Assembly: GCA_018902795.1 (NCBI GenBank)
Contig: JAHIQD010000018.1
Location: 1-39,911 of the forward strand
Reading direction: 5' to 3'
Source of the DNA: Bacteroidota bacterium
GTDB taxonomy: Bacteria > Bacteroidota > Bacteroidia > Flavobacteriales > Weeksellaceae
Length of the DNA stretch: 39,911 bases
Part shown: piece by piece, positions 1-8,885 of the stretch
How the letters are laid out: each line of letters starts with the position of its first letter
Numbering within the stretch: the first letter of the stretch is position 1
Notes under the pieces: generated by a model
Seen by the model: only the letters and a program-made list of their open reading frames with translations
Databases searched by the model: none
What the model was told of the DNA's origin: nothing
Translations under genes and position numbers: made by a program

Positions 1-1781
1 ACTCCAGCTGGAAGTCCGGAAAATGTCGCTCCCGTAGCTCCTGTTGCAGCATAAGTAATTGGGGTAATTGCTGTATTGATACATTTAGATTGGTTGTTTG
101 TTCCCGCAGCTGAGGTTAAAATAACGGTATTGTTAGCCGTAACTGTAATCGTTCCTGTTGAAGTGATAGCACCACAGCCACCAGTTAAAGTAACTGTATA
201 ATTGAAAGTACCCGATGCCGTTGGCGTCCCACTGATGGTAATCACGTTGGAAGCCCAGTTTCCGGTTACTCCCGCTGGAAGTCCGGTCACTATCGCTCCC
301 GTAGCTCCTGTTGTAGCATAAGTAATTGGGGTAATTGCTGTACTGATACATTTCGTTTGGCCGTTTGTTCCCGCAGCTGAGGTTAACGCAACCGTATTGT
401 TAGCCGTAACTGTAATCGTTCCTGTTGCAGTGATGACACCACATCCGCCCGTTAAAGTAACGGTATAAGGAAATGACCCTGAAACTGTTGGTGTCCCACT
501 GATGGTAACCGTGTTAGAAGCCCAGTTTCCGCTTACTCCAGATGGAAGTCCCGAAAGTGTAGCTCCCGTAGCTCCTGTCGTAGCATAAGTAATTGGGGTA
601 ATTACTGTATTGATACACTGGGTTTGGTTGTTTGTTCCTGCAGCTGAGGTTAACGCAACCGAATTGTTAGCCGTTACCGTAATCGTACCTTTCGCAGATG
701 CGACACCACAACCCCCGGATAAAGGAATATTGTAATTAAAAGTTCCAGATGCGGTTGGAGTTCCCGAAATCGTGATCGTATTACCCGACCAGGATGCGGA
801 AACACCTGCCGGCAAATTTGTAGCGGTGCCAATACCTGTTGCACCGGTAGTGGTGTGGGTGATCGGAGTTAATGCGGTATTGACACATAACGTTGGTGAA
901 GAGGATGCTGAACTTACAGACATGTTAGGTTTAACGGTAACGGTGACCTGATCATTAAAAATTGCAGAGCCACCCACTTTAAAGCTAAACTCAAAAACAT
1001 AATTTCCCACTTCATTTAAAACACCTGAGGAAACACTGTAGGGAGTGGTGCTGCCATTTGTCCCTACTATTGTTGGGGTATTATTTGATGGGGTACTAAG
1101 GCGAGTCCAGGTTACTTCTGTAACAGAAGCATTACCAATTTTGCTGCCCTGCAACAGAACACTGCTTCCTAAACAAACCTCGCTTGGAGTCGCGTTCGCA
1201 ACCGCAATTCCACTGGAGGCAAGTTCGTTTAGAGTTTGGAAATCACCAATGCCAGAATTACCTTGACACATTGAAAATTTTTTCTTACCGATATAAACAC
1301 CGGTATCACCATTACACCCTCCTGTTTCCTGAAAGCCCTGAGTTTTCGGGTCAGAAATATTCATACCAATATTAGAACCCGATGGCAAATATAACCCCAT
1401 ATGGCTTGACATCAATATTGTACCATTATTGATATAGAGATTAGGAATGGGGGTATTGGTGTTAATATTGAAATCCTTTTGCACCTGCAAATTGCCTAAA
1501 ACATATAAATCACCAATGGTCACCGTTAATGTTGGATTCACAGTAACAGTAGTACCCGTTGAAACAGTTACAGTATAACTGCCTCCTGGATTGCCTGGAT
1601 AGTTACTTGGTGTTGGTGTTACCCAAGTGCTTCCATTCCAAGTCTGCCACGTAGCAGTAGCAGTCCAATTTCCGTTTCCTATAGATCTAAAATCACCAAC
1701 AGCCTGTGCCATAGCGAGATGCGAGAAAAAGAAAAAGAACAGAAGAAACCCTGCCTTTCTTAAAATGTTAATTTTTTTCAT
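1..1781 (-). CDS. Secreted Ig-like repeat protein, partial (C-terminus beyond left edge)
   Basis: An open frame runs from an ATG at 1779-1781 to the left edge without a stop, about 593 codons. It begins with a clear signal peptide: a Lys-rich start (MKKINILRKAG), then a Leu/Phe core ending in HLAMAQ near residue 26. Residues about 27-100 are rich in Trp and Thr (GNGNWTATATWQTW), a pattern common at the front of Bacteroidota T9SS surface proteins. From about residue 295 to the edge are tandem Ig-like modules of 89 residues, each with a conserved Cys, a TGATGA stretch, GLPAGV, an ISGTPTASGTF motif and a GGCG motif. This resembles putative-Ig repeats of flavobacterial exported proteins. A C-terminal sorting domain would be expected outside the window, so T9SS export is inferred. 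It is probably an adhesin or cell-surface matrix protein; no enzymatic domain is visible. Confidence 0.85.
   Translation of the reverse strand, partial: MKKINILRKAGFLLFFFFFSHLAMAQAVGDFRSIGNGNWTATATWQTWNGSTWVTPTPSNYPGNPGGSYTVTVSTGTTVTVNPTLTVTIGDLYVLGNLQVQKDFNINTNTPIPNLYINNGTILMSSHMGLYLPSGSNIGMNISDPKTQGFQETGGCNGDTGVYIGKKKFSMCQGNSGIGDFQTLNELASSGIAVANATPSEVCLGSSVLLQGSKIGNASVTEVTWTRLSTPSNNTPTIVGTNGSTTPYSVSSGVLNEVGNYVFEFSFKVGGSAIFNDQVTVTVKPNMSVSSASSSPTLCVNTALTPITHTTTGATGIGTATNLPAGVSASWSGNTITISGTPTASGTFNYNIPLSGGCGVASAKGTITVTANNSVALTSAAGTNNQTQCINTVITPITYATTGATGATLSGLPSGVSGNWASNTVTISGTPTVSGSFPYTVTLTGGCGVITATGTITVTANNTVALTSAAGTNGQTKCISTAITPITYATTGATGAIVTGLPAGVTGNWASNVITISGTPTASGTFNYTVTLTGGCGAITSTGTITVTANNTVILTSAAGTNNQSKCINTAITPITYAATGATGATFSGLPAG
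61..868 (-). repeat. Tandem 267 bp coding repeats (89-residue Ig-like modules)
   Basis: The same anchor segment recurs at 61, 328, 595 and, more diverged, 865. That gives exact spacings of 267, 267 and 270 bp, all multiples of three. The copies are very similar at DNA level, with differences mainly in single codons. The array continues past the left edge. Such arrays change copy number by recombination, so the full length of the protein cannot be told from here. Confidence 0.85.
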
Positions 1782-1922
1782 TTGTATTTGTGTTTTTGGT
1801 TTATCTGAAATTGTCAGTAGATCATCACCCTAGCATTCAAGCCTACAATCATTGCAATACCTGAATTTTGGGCACGATAAATATTACCATGATTCGGATT
1901 CCGAAATGGTCATATCAGGGAG

Positions 1923-2042
1923 TTAATGAAACTCCTTTCGAAAAAGATTGCTGTAAACAGGAGGAGAGAGGTAATAGCCCGCTCTGTAAAAGCGTACGGC
2001 AGAATGCCTGCCCTTTTGGGGAAAGTAATTTATTTTCATCAT
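1923..2042 (-). pseudogene. Orphan adhesin-type leader, copy 1
   Basis: A 39-codon frame starts ATGATGAAAATAAATTACTT at 2042 and ends in TAA at 1923. Its first codons (MMKINYFPQKGR) align with the start of the giant adhesin (ATGATGGAAAAAAAATTACTT; protein MEKKLLPNYGR) and with the second orphan at 2594, including a shared GGCAGG block a few codons in. After about 15 codons the similarity fades and the frame closes, with no hydrophobic core. I read it as the relic of a lost or truncated surface-protein gene. A functional short peptide cannot be excluded. Confidence 0.4.
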
Positions 2043-2396
2043 TTGTGTGTTTAGAAGTGTAATATATTTTCTTACACTTATTTTTTTAACCCATCACGTT
2101 TCACCGTGACCATTATCTTAAACTGAGAAATAAAAGGGAATTCAAAAAATATATTTGATGGTCTGATCATCCTGTAAGCTACTACTTTAGTAAAAAGCTA
2201 TTGCGTTATGCAGTGCGAATCATCATAAAAAAAAATTCTTTAACCCTATAAATTTCAGAAAGCAAAGCTAATATTTTTTTTCATACATTAAATATATAAT
2301 TAATATTTTTTAATGCCTATTTCAAAGAAATCGATAAATATCCGATTCTATTTAACATAATAAAAATTATCTATTCGTAACATAAGTATAAATATT

Positions 2397-2594
2397 CTAA
2401 TGTATATTCACGATTAGAAACGGATTGGTTTCGCCTACAGTTTCAGTACGATACCGCACAAAACTTAACAACAAAGGGTTGGAAGAATTAGCTACCGCGC
2501 TGAAGGTTTTAAAACGTTTGTAGAAGTTGTGCTGCAAAGGCAGAAAACTACCACAGCGCCTGCAGTCCATGGGGAGTAATTTAATTTTCATCAT
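2397..2594 (-). pseudogene. Orphan adhesin-type leader, copy 2
   Basis: A 65-codon frame starts at 2594 with ATGATGAAAATTAAATTACT. The bases just upstream (an ACACACTA segment) also match those before copy 1 (ACACACAA). The protein begins MMKIKLLPMDCRRCG, close to MEKKLLPNYGR of the giant adhesin. The rest (containing NFYKRFKTFSA and VRYRTETVGE) shows no signal-peptide core, no domain and no sorting signal that I recognise. It is most simply a degraded 5' end of a paralogous surface-protein gene; a short hypothetical protein remains possible. Confidence 0.4.
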
Positions 2595-2909
2595 TAGTGT
2601 GTTATAGGTGGAGTCATATTACACGTCTATTTGTATTTAACAAAGAGGCATTAAAATATTTACCCATTCGAAATTAATTATTTTATATAAGTACCATACC
2701 GTTAAAACACCCTTTTTACATTCACCTTCAGTCTTTAGCCCCACATTTTTATTAGCGAAGAATGCAATGAGCAAGCTTTTGTCTGCGATAACCCCAGTAT
2801 TGGAAATGTGGCAAAACAAAAAAGAATTGTCTCAATGCTGCAGTTGTCCCTGTGGCATTCTCATATTTGCGACCATGCCATACAGAGGTCCGTTATAAAG
2901 TCACAAAAA

Positions 2910-2939
2910 AAGCCGTTTCATTAAGTTATGACACGGCTT
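2910..2939 (-). terminator. Terminator after the giant adhesin gene
   Basis: Two 12 bp arms (2910-2921 and 2928-2939) pair with one mismatch around a 6-base loop. On the minus strand the hairpin is followed by a run of seven T. It lies 18 bp past the adhesin stop codon. Confidence 0.85.
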
Positions 2940-2957
2940 CATTATATTTACCTTTTT

Positions 2958-5900
2958 TTATTTCATCACTTTTCTGTTGATGACTACTCTGTCCCTGGTG
3001 ATTTTCAGAATATAAACTCCGCTGACCCACGGCTGTGCATCGATCCGAACTTCATTGCTGTTAGGCTCTAACCGGTAGATGAGTTTCCCACTGGTATCAA
3101 ATATCTCCAGCGCTGTCACCTTATTGCCCGCAGCCTTCACTACAAAATCAGTTCCGTCCCGGTACACCTGAACCTCTTCCGGTGTGTTGCCATCTGTAGC
3201 AAGCACGGACTGAGGGCTGTAGATAATTTCAAACCTTCCGGTACTTTCACCGGCCACAGCCGTATAGCTGTAGTTGCCCGCACTAAGATCTGTAATAATT
3301 CCCGTCATTCTGTCTTTCAGGTACACCGCCTGGCCGTTGGCAAAAAGCCCCTCTTTCCCCACCAATTCAATTTTGTAGGTTCCCGCTACAAAATGACTCA
3401 TGCCCAGAGGAACAACATCGGTGTTTTCGAATGGATACTGCCGGCCCTGAATAATAAGCTGGTGATCACCGTTTACACTGTAGAAACGGTCCGAGCTTGC
3501 TACAGGATAATCGGCATCATACAGCGGTTCAAAACTGTTGGTCGCTCCCTCAATATAGCCTATCAGCAAAGTATTAAAATTATTAGTCGGGGCCGTAAGC
3601 TTCAGCCAGTACTTTTCCGCATGCACAGCAGCCTTCCCGTCTCCCATTCTGTTAGAGAAGAACGGTGAAGCATTCGAGTCTTTGGTACGGGCCTCATTCC
3701 TAAATCTTACAATACCTCCCGGCGCCTTCGCCACGAAAAGGAAACCCTGACCCGGCTTAATGGTACCCGTTGGGAGCACTGTACTGTTAGCGGCGGCTAC
3801 TCCCCCCGTTCCAACAGTATAGGATGCATAATGATTACTGGCATAATTTCCGTACTCGCCGTTGGGGGTCGTCGTATTATCAATGAAATCATTGAAGTTC
3901 GTCCAGAAGTAGTAAACACCTGCAGCAACAGCGGAATTGTCCGCGGTGAACTGATCAAGTTTTAAATTGGATGGATAAGGGTTTCCTAACAGATTCTTAC
4001 CTGCACCCAATTTTGTTACAGTTACATCTACAAAACCATTATTCGGCTTGCCGGTGAAAATGCCAGTGAATGTCTGTGGTGTGGATGCATCAAAAGCATT
4101 GGGTGCCCTGATGACATATCCTTTTCCTGCCACCATTGCCTGAGTAAGCGGTGCTATGGTGCTGAAGGAATCATCTACTTCATTATAGCTGTAAAATCTG
4201 CTGTAAACTGTGCCGGGTGAAAATACACCAAGTGGCTGCCCAAAAACAGGGGTTCCCCAATAAATATAGTCCAGACGTTTCATTTTCGAATCGCGAAAGA
4301 CCACCGCTTCACCGGTGTTCGCCGCCGCATTATTGATCTGAACCAAATTGGCGTTCGACTGAATTATTACATTAGCTGCAGCACCAAGATTGGCAACCTC
4401 GTCAGAAACCGTAAGGGATGCGCCACTAAGTACCGTGAGTTTTCCAGTGTTTTCCACTTTAATATTTTTTGCAACCGCGTCAACAGCTGCCGGAATTATT
4501 ACAGGAGTTTTTACCACTACACATTTGTCACTGGTAGGAACTGCTGGGCTGGGCTTCCAGTTGAGGGTATTCCAATCTGTGGATGCGGGCGCATTCCTCC
4601 ATACTTTCGAATTGTTCACAATACTGATGGTTCCCTGAGCGTTGCAAGAGTTTGTTAATGTTGCGGTTGCGGTCACATTCCAGTTGCTGTAGTTCTCCAT
4701 CTGGGTAGGGTCCGGTCTAAAATAAACTGTTTGAATCGGTATGCCAGGCGTATAAGGAGTAGTTCCTGCCGCATCGGTATATACTCCGATCGGATTAGCA
4801 CTGGTCCATACAAAAGATGGCTGCAAAGGTCGCTCTCCATAAAGTTCAATATCATCCACTGCAACACCATCTGGTAAAAAGCCCCCAAACGGTCCTCCCA
4901 TTGCCCATGAATAATGTCTGATTCTGAATTTTAAGTTAGGCTGCCCTATATATCCAGATAAATCATAAGTTAGGGTAGCAAAATTACTTCCTAGACCTTG
5001 ATTTGAAATTAACTTTGTAACCAGATTGGGATAACTTATTCCTCCATTAGTGGAAACTTCGATTGCAACGTATTCTTCATTAGCAGCAGGGTTAGTATTA
5101 TTCGCCCAATATCTTGAGTAATAGATTCTTAGTTTTAAAGTGAGATTATCTAAGCCGACAGTGCTCACGGAGGTAGTTAACGTAAGAGAATTTTCCACAG
5201 GACTTGTTGGAATAATTTTGTTGGGTGGCTGTAAATATGAAACATCAGAAGTAGCAAGCACGAATTTATTGCCTCCAAAACCAGATGAAATCGCCGGAAA
5301 CCAGACATTTGCATCTGCTGAACGTTCAAAAACACTTATTTTATTTTGAAATTTAGTAAGATTGTCTAATGTTGCATTATTTAAATCCACATTGTTATTT
5401 GTAAATTTCCCCAAACTATTAAAAACTTCAAAATCTTCTTTTACCAAATGTACAATTTCTTTACTTCCTGTTGCGGAAACAGCAACTACAGCAGTTTCGC
5501 CACAAATTTCCAAAGCGGTAGGAGTAAAAGAGATCTCCGGTGTCGGCTTGATTACCGCAGTGACCGGAACCCTGAAAGTAGATTCACAACCACCTACTGC
5601 CGTTACATAATAGATGGTGGTCGCGGAAAGCAGAGGTGTCGTAAAGGAAGTGGCAAGCCCAGTGCCGTCAGGGAGCGAGGCAGTATAAGCAGGACCAGTT
5701 GCAGAGGTATACCATCTGAATTCCGTAACTGCTTGTGAAGCTGCAGCAGCAAGTGTAACCTGCGTACCACCTGCAACATAACACTCACTTCCGGGCGTTA
5801 CCGTGGTTATTTTTGAAGAACAGTTTGAAATCACTTTAATCAAATAATCTTCGGCCTCCCCATAACCTGTAAAACCTGTGAAATTATCACACGGGCTGAA

Positions 5901-8885
5901 ATCGATAGTTGAAGGTTCCGGAAAACCATTATTTACTCGAATTCGCATCCGGTAGTTACCGGGTACCTGCGTCGCGGGTACGGTAAAACCAAAATTCGCA
6001 ACTGCACCCACCCAGCCGTAGATATTATAAACTTCTTCTCCCACATCCGTAAAATCCCCGTCGTTATTCCAGTCTACCCACGCCTTCCAGGTACCTCTTC
6101 CAAAACTGTTACCTCCTGTAGACGCGATAACATTCACCCCTTCTCCCTGCGCCTGTTGGGCGATGGAGGTTAAATTGGTGTAATTGGAATATCCGCTTCC
6201 ATTGGTTCCTGCGCCCGAGTTATTGACCGGCGGATCGGCCATGGTTCCAAGAATGGCCACACTTCTAATGTATAGCCCATTGGGGGTTTGTACCGCTGGA
6301 ATACAGTAACAGGGTCCACCGGAAGTAGTAAACGACCATATAACAGGCGTACCGGAAGTTGGTCCACAAGTATTTCGTGGTACCACCCGCCAATAATACG
6401 TGGTATTTGGTAACAACGCGCCAACGCTGAATGAGTTCGTCGCAACGTTCGTAAATGTTCCCGGTAAAACTCCGGCACCAAAATACACGTCATACGAATT
6501 CGCACCAGCAGCTGCAGCCCAGGAGACACTGGTTGTTGCGCCAGATCCTGAGTAACAGACACCCGCTACATTATTTGCCGGAGAAGGACCGGTTGCCAAG
6601 GTGTTTATTATGTTATTCACCGTAACGGTCACGCTGCCGGCGCTTAAACTCCAACAGCTACCATTAAATGCCCGGATATAGTAAGTACCAGAAGTATTAA
6701 CAGTCCACGGAGTATTGGCACTGTTCGCAGTTGAAGTTCCCGTAGCAGCAGTTTGCCAGTACCAGGTTACTCCGCCAGGTGCAGCACCCGACTGAGTAAT
6801 GGTAACGCCTGCCGGATTGCATCCGGGAGTAAGAGCTGTAGGGTTTCCAGGAGCTGCGGGTGACAGGTTAACAGCAAGCGTTACTGGAGTGGAGGTTACC
6901 GCACATGTTGCACCGTTAAGAATTACGGTATAAGTACCGGCATTTGCAACAGCAGGATTGGTAATGGTTAGATTGGAAGTAGTAGCTCCCACATATACGC
7001 CCCCATTGGTTATATTTGCTCCATTGCGTTGCCATTGCCACGTCGTGGCATTACTGACTACACTTAAAGTTGTAGTTCCGGCACCGCTGCACATTGCAAC
7101 AGGAGTTACCGGCTGAGTGGTAATTACCGGTGGGTTGTTCACAACCACGTTTATACTTCCGGCTCCGGGACTCCAGCACGTACCGTTATATGCCCGGATA
7201 TAGTAAGTACCGGAAGTATTGACGTTCCACGGGGTATCCGCACTGTTCGCAGTTGAAGTTCCTGTGGCAGCAGTTTGCCAGTACCAGGTTACTCCGCCAG
7301 GTGCAGCACCCGACTGGGTGATGGTAACTCCTGCCGGATTACATCCGGGAGTGAGAGCTGTAGGGCTTCCAGGAGCTGCGGGTGACGGGTTAACAGTAAG
7401 CGTTACTGGATTGGAGGTAACCGCACATGTTGCCCCGTTAAGAATTACACTATAGCTGCCTGCATGAGTTACTGCAGGATTAGTAATTGTTAAATTTGCC
7501 GAAGTTGCTCCCGCATACACGCCACCATTTGTTACATTCACTCCATTGAGCTGCCATTGCCACGTCGTGGCATTACTGGCTACACTTAAAGTTGTAGTTC
7601 CAGCACCGCTGCACATTTCAGCAGGAGTTGCCGGCTGTGAGGTAATGACTGGAGGGTTGTTTACAACAACCGTAACACTTCCTGATCCCACACTCCAACA
7701 GGTCCCGTTATATGCCCGGATATAGTAAGTACCGGAAGCATTGACGTTCCACGGGGTATCTGCACTATTCACAGTTGAAGTTCCTGTGGCGGCAGTTTGC
7801 CAGTACCAGGTTACTCCGCCAGGTGCAGCACCCGACTGGGTAATGGTAACACCTGTCGGATTACATCCGGGAGTTATGGCAGTCGGATCTCCAGGAACTG
7901 CAGGAGACGGGTTGACCGTAAAAGCGGGACTGCTGGTGGCCGTTCCCCCTCCCGTTGTTACCGTTACCAATCCGGTTGTACCGGCTCCCACCACAGCGGT
8001 TAATACCGTTCCATTGTTTGAGGTTATTGATGATACAGGGGTACCTCCAATTTGTACATTCGCAGCCGTTGCACCAATAAGATTGGTACCGTTGATAGTA
8101 ACAGTTCCTCCCGGACAGGCTGGAGAACCTGCGACACCTGTTATGGTGGGTGGAAGAGCCGGTCTTAATGCGAGCAGCATACTGTTAATGAAACCGTTAC
8201 CTGATAAAACCGCAGTACCATTCCCTGTAAATCCCGTAGTGGTTTTAATTGCCCATGCAGCACCAATTGAAACTACATTGTTAACATCAAATAGCTCGTT
8301 CAAAGTACCAGGATCAGTTGCGGACCAAGCTGACCAGGTTCTACTGAATTCATCTGCTCCCACCATTACTATTGCTGTATTGGCGGTGATGGTTGTTAAT
8401 CCGGGTGCGATTGCAGGGGTATTAATACTTTGGCTAAACGTTCCTGGTGCTACATCAAAAGGATTAATGGGATTAACTCCTGAGAATGCAATGATTCCTC
8501 CAACGCTACTATCAGTGATGTTCACTCCAACAGGAACTCTAAAAACAAGATTTGTTGGTTCGGTTCCGTCTGCGACTCTATATAATATCGATACCCTTTT
8601 TTGATTGTTACTAAAATTTCGTCCATTTATAAGGGTCCAGCCACTTAAATTAGCATCATTTCCCTGAAGAGAATTATTGTCTGAAGATGCAATGTTTGCA
8701 ATCATGATATCACCTGCGACAACCCCTGTAGGTTTGCTTATTGTAATTGTATTTGCGTTTGAAGTTGCCGTTGTGGCAGTCCCTCTCAGTGCGATTTGTC
8801 CCCATGTATAATTAAATGCAAAAATTAAAATGGCGAATGCCCGTATCATTATCCTGCCGTAATTAGGAAGTAATTTTTTTTCCAT
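2958..8885 (-). CDS. Giant T9SS-secreted adhesin with Ig-like, GEVED and sorting domains
   Basis: I take the ATG at 8885 as start (1975 residues); the frame also permits a GTG one codon earlier. Residues 1-29 are a signal peptide ending in NYTWGQ. Approximate layout: an N-terminal beta-rich domain at 30-245; an IPT/TIG-like domain at 246-320; alternating Ig-like modules with a 174-residue period at 330-755 (TPGCNP, WYWQTAATGTST, GTYYIRAYNG and TWQWQ motifs); a Fn3-like domain at 760-858; a GEVED-type domain at 860-1020 (WVDWNNDGDFTD, GYGEAEDYLIKV); an Ig-like segment to 1116; a jelly-roll-like domain at about 1145-1350 ending in DGVAVDDIELYG; a long beta region; and from about 1900 a type A T9SS sorting domain (LEIFDTSGKLIY, GVYILKI, KVMK end). 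It should cross the outer membrane through T9SS and be anchored or released at the surface. An adhesion role is inferred. No protease or glycosidase motif is seen. Confidence 0.93.
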   Translation of the reverse strand: MEKKLLPNYGRIMIRAFAILIFAFNYTWGQIALRGTATTATSNANTITISKPTGVVAGDIMIANIASSDNNSLQGNDANLSGWTLINGRNFSNNQKRVSILYRVADGTEPTNLVFRVPVGVNITDSSVGGIIAFSGVNPINPFDVAPGTFSQSINTPAIAPGLTTITANTAIVMVGADEFSRTWSAWSATDPGTLNELFDVNNVVSIGAAWAIKTTTGFTGNGTAVLSGNGFINSMLLALRPALPPTITGVAGSPACPGGTVTINGTNLIGATAANVQIGGTPVSSITSNNGTVLTAVVGAGTTGLVTVTTGGGTATSSPAFTVNPSPAVPGDPTAITPGCNPTGVTITQSGAAPGGVTWYWQTAATGTSTVNSADTPWNVNASGTYYIRAYNGTCWSVGSGSVTVVVNNPPVITSQPATPAEMCSGAGTTTLSVASNATTWQWQLNGVNVTNGGVYAGATSANLTITNPAVTHAGSYSVILNGATCAVTSNPVTLTVNPSPAAPGSPTALTPGCNPAGVTITQSGAAPGGVTWYWQTAATGTSTANSADTPWNVNTSGTYYIRAYNGTCWSPGAGSINVVVNNPPVITTQPVTPVAMCSGAGTTTLSVVSNATTWQWQRNGANITNGGVYVGATTSNLTITNPAVANAGTYTVILNGATCAVTSTPVTLAVNLSPAAPGNPTALTPGCNPAGVTITQSGAAPGGVTWYWQTAATGTSTANSANTPWTVNTSGTYYIRAFNGSCWSLSAGSVTVTVNNIINTLATGPSPANNVAGVCYSGSGATTSVSWAAAAGANSYDVYFGAGVLPGTFTNVATNSFSVGALLPNTTYYWRVVPRNTCGPTSGTPVIWSFTTSGGPCYCIPAVQTPNGLYIRSVAILGTMADPPVNNSGAGTNGSGYSNYTNLTSIAQQAQGEGVNVIASTGGNSFGRGTWKAWVDWNNDGDFTDVGEEVYNIYGWVGAVANFGFTVPATQVPGNYRMRIRVNNGFPEPSTIDFSPCDNFTGFTGYGEAEDYLIKVISNCSSKITTVTPGSECYVAGGTQVTLAAAASQAVTEFRWYTSATGPAYTASLPDGTGLATSFTTPLLSATTIYYVTAVGGCESTFRVPVTAVIKPTPEISFTPTALEICGETAVVAVSATGSKEIVHLVKEDFEVFNSLGKFTNNNVDLNNATLDNLTKFQNKISVFERSADANVWFPAISSGFGGNKFVLATSDVSYLQPPNKIIPTSPVENSLTLTTSVSTVGLDNLTLKLRIYYSRYWANNTNPAANEEYVAIEVSTNGGISYPNLVTKLISNQGLGSNFATLTYDLSGYIGQPNLKFRIRHYSWAMGGPFGGFLPDGVAVDDIELYGERPLQPSFVWTSANPIGVYTDAAGTTPYTPGIPIQTVYFRPDPTQMENYSNWNVTATATLTNSCNAQGTISIVNNSKVWRNAPASTDWNTLNWKPSPAVPTSDKCVVVKTPVIIPAAVDAVAKNIKVENTGKLTVLSGASLTVSDEVANLGAAANVIIQSNANLVQINNAAANTGEAVVFRDSKMKRLDYIYWGTPVFGQPLGVFSPGTVYSRFYSYNEVDDSFSTIAPLTQAMVAGKGYVIRAPNAFDASTPQTFTGIFTGKPNNGFVDVTVTKLGAGKNLLGNPYPSNLKLDQFTADNSAVAAGVYYFWTNFNDFIDNTTTPNGEYGNYASNHYASYTVGTGGVAAANSTVLPTGTIKPGQGFLFVAKAPGGIVRFRNEARTKDSNASPFFSNRMGDGKAAVHAEKYWLKLTAPTNNFNTLLIGYIEGATNSFEPLYDADYPVASSDRFYSVNGDHQLIIQGRQYPFENTDVVPLGMSHFVAGTYKIELVGKEGLFANGQAVYLKDRMTGIITDLSAGNYSYTAVAGESTGRFEIIYSPQSVLATDGNTPEEVQVYRDGTDFVVKAAGNKVTALEIFDTSGKLIYRLEPNSNEVRIDAQPWVSGVYILKITRDRVVINRKVMK
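6610..7910 (-). repeat. 522 bp tandem repeats inside the giant adhesin
   Basis: A marker segment in the WYWQT module recurs at 6781, 7303 and 7825, exactly 522 bp apart (174 residues). Each unit holds two Ig-like modules: one with WYWQTAATGTST and one with TWQWQ. The array is two full units plus a third copy of the first module. The DNA is nearly identical between copies over long stretches, which points to recent duplication or gene conversion. Confidence 0.9.

Larger units (their letters stand above)
1782..2957. other. Gene-poor region between two adhesin genes
   Basis: About 1.2 kb without a convincing intact gene. It is AT-rich, especially around 2220-2400. On the minus strand it carries two short reading frames whose first codons resemble the start of the downstream giant adhesin (see entries at 1923-2042 and 2397-2594), and a terminator near its left-to-right end (2910-2939). 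A further minus-strand frame (2637-2819) has no recognisable features. The region looks like eroded coding sequence. Confidence 0.6.

Noticed and set aside
1..868. Regular repeats considered as a CRISPR array
   Set aside because: The period of 267 bp is in frame and codes for protein modules; no short repeat-spacer pattern is present anywhere in the window.
2637..2819. 60-codon minus-strand frame between the adhesin genes
   Set aside because: No recognisable features and no similarity to the leader copies; probably chance.
7741..8604. A 287-codon plus-strand open frame antisense to the giant adhesin
   Set aside because: It mirrors the repetitive Thr/Gly/Val-rich adhesin coding sequence, has Pro/Val-rich low-complexity content, and lacks a promoter. 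Long antisense frames are expected opposite such codon usage.
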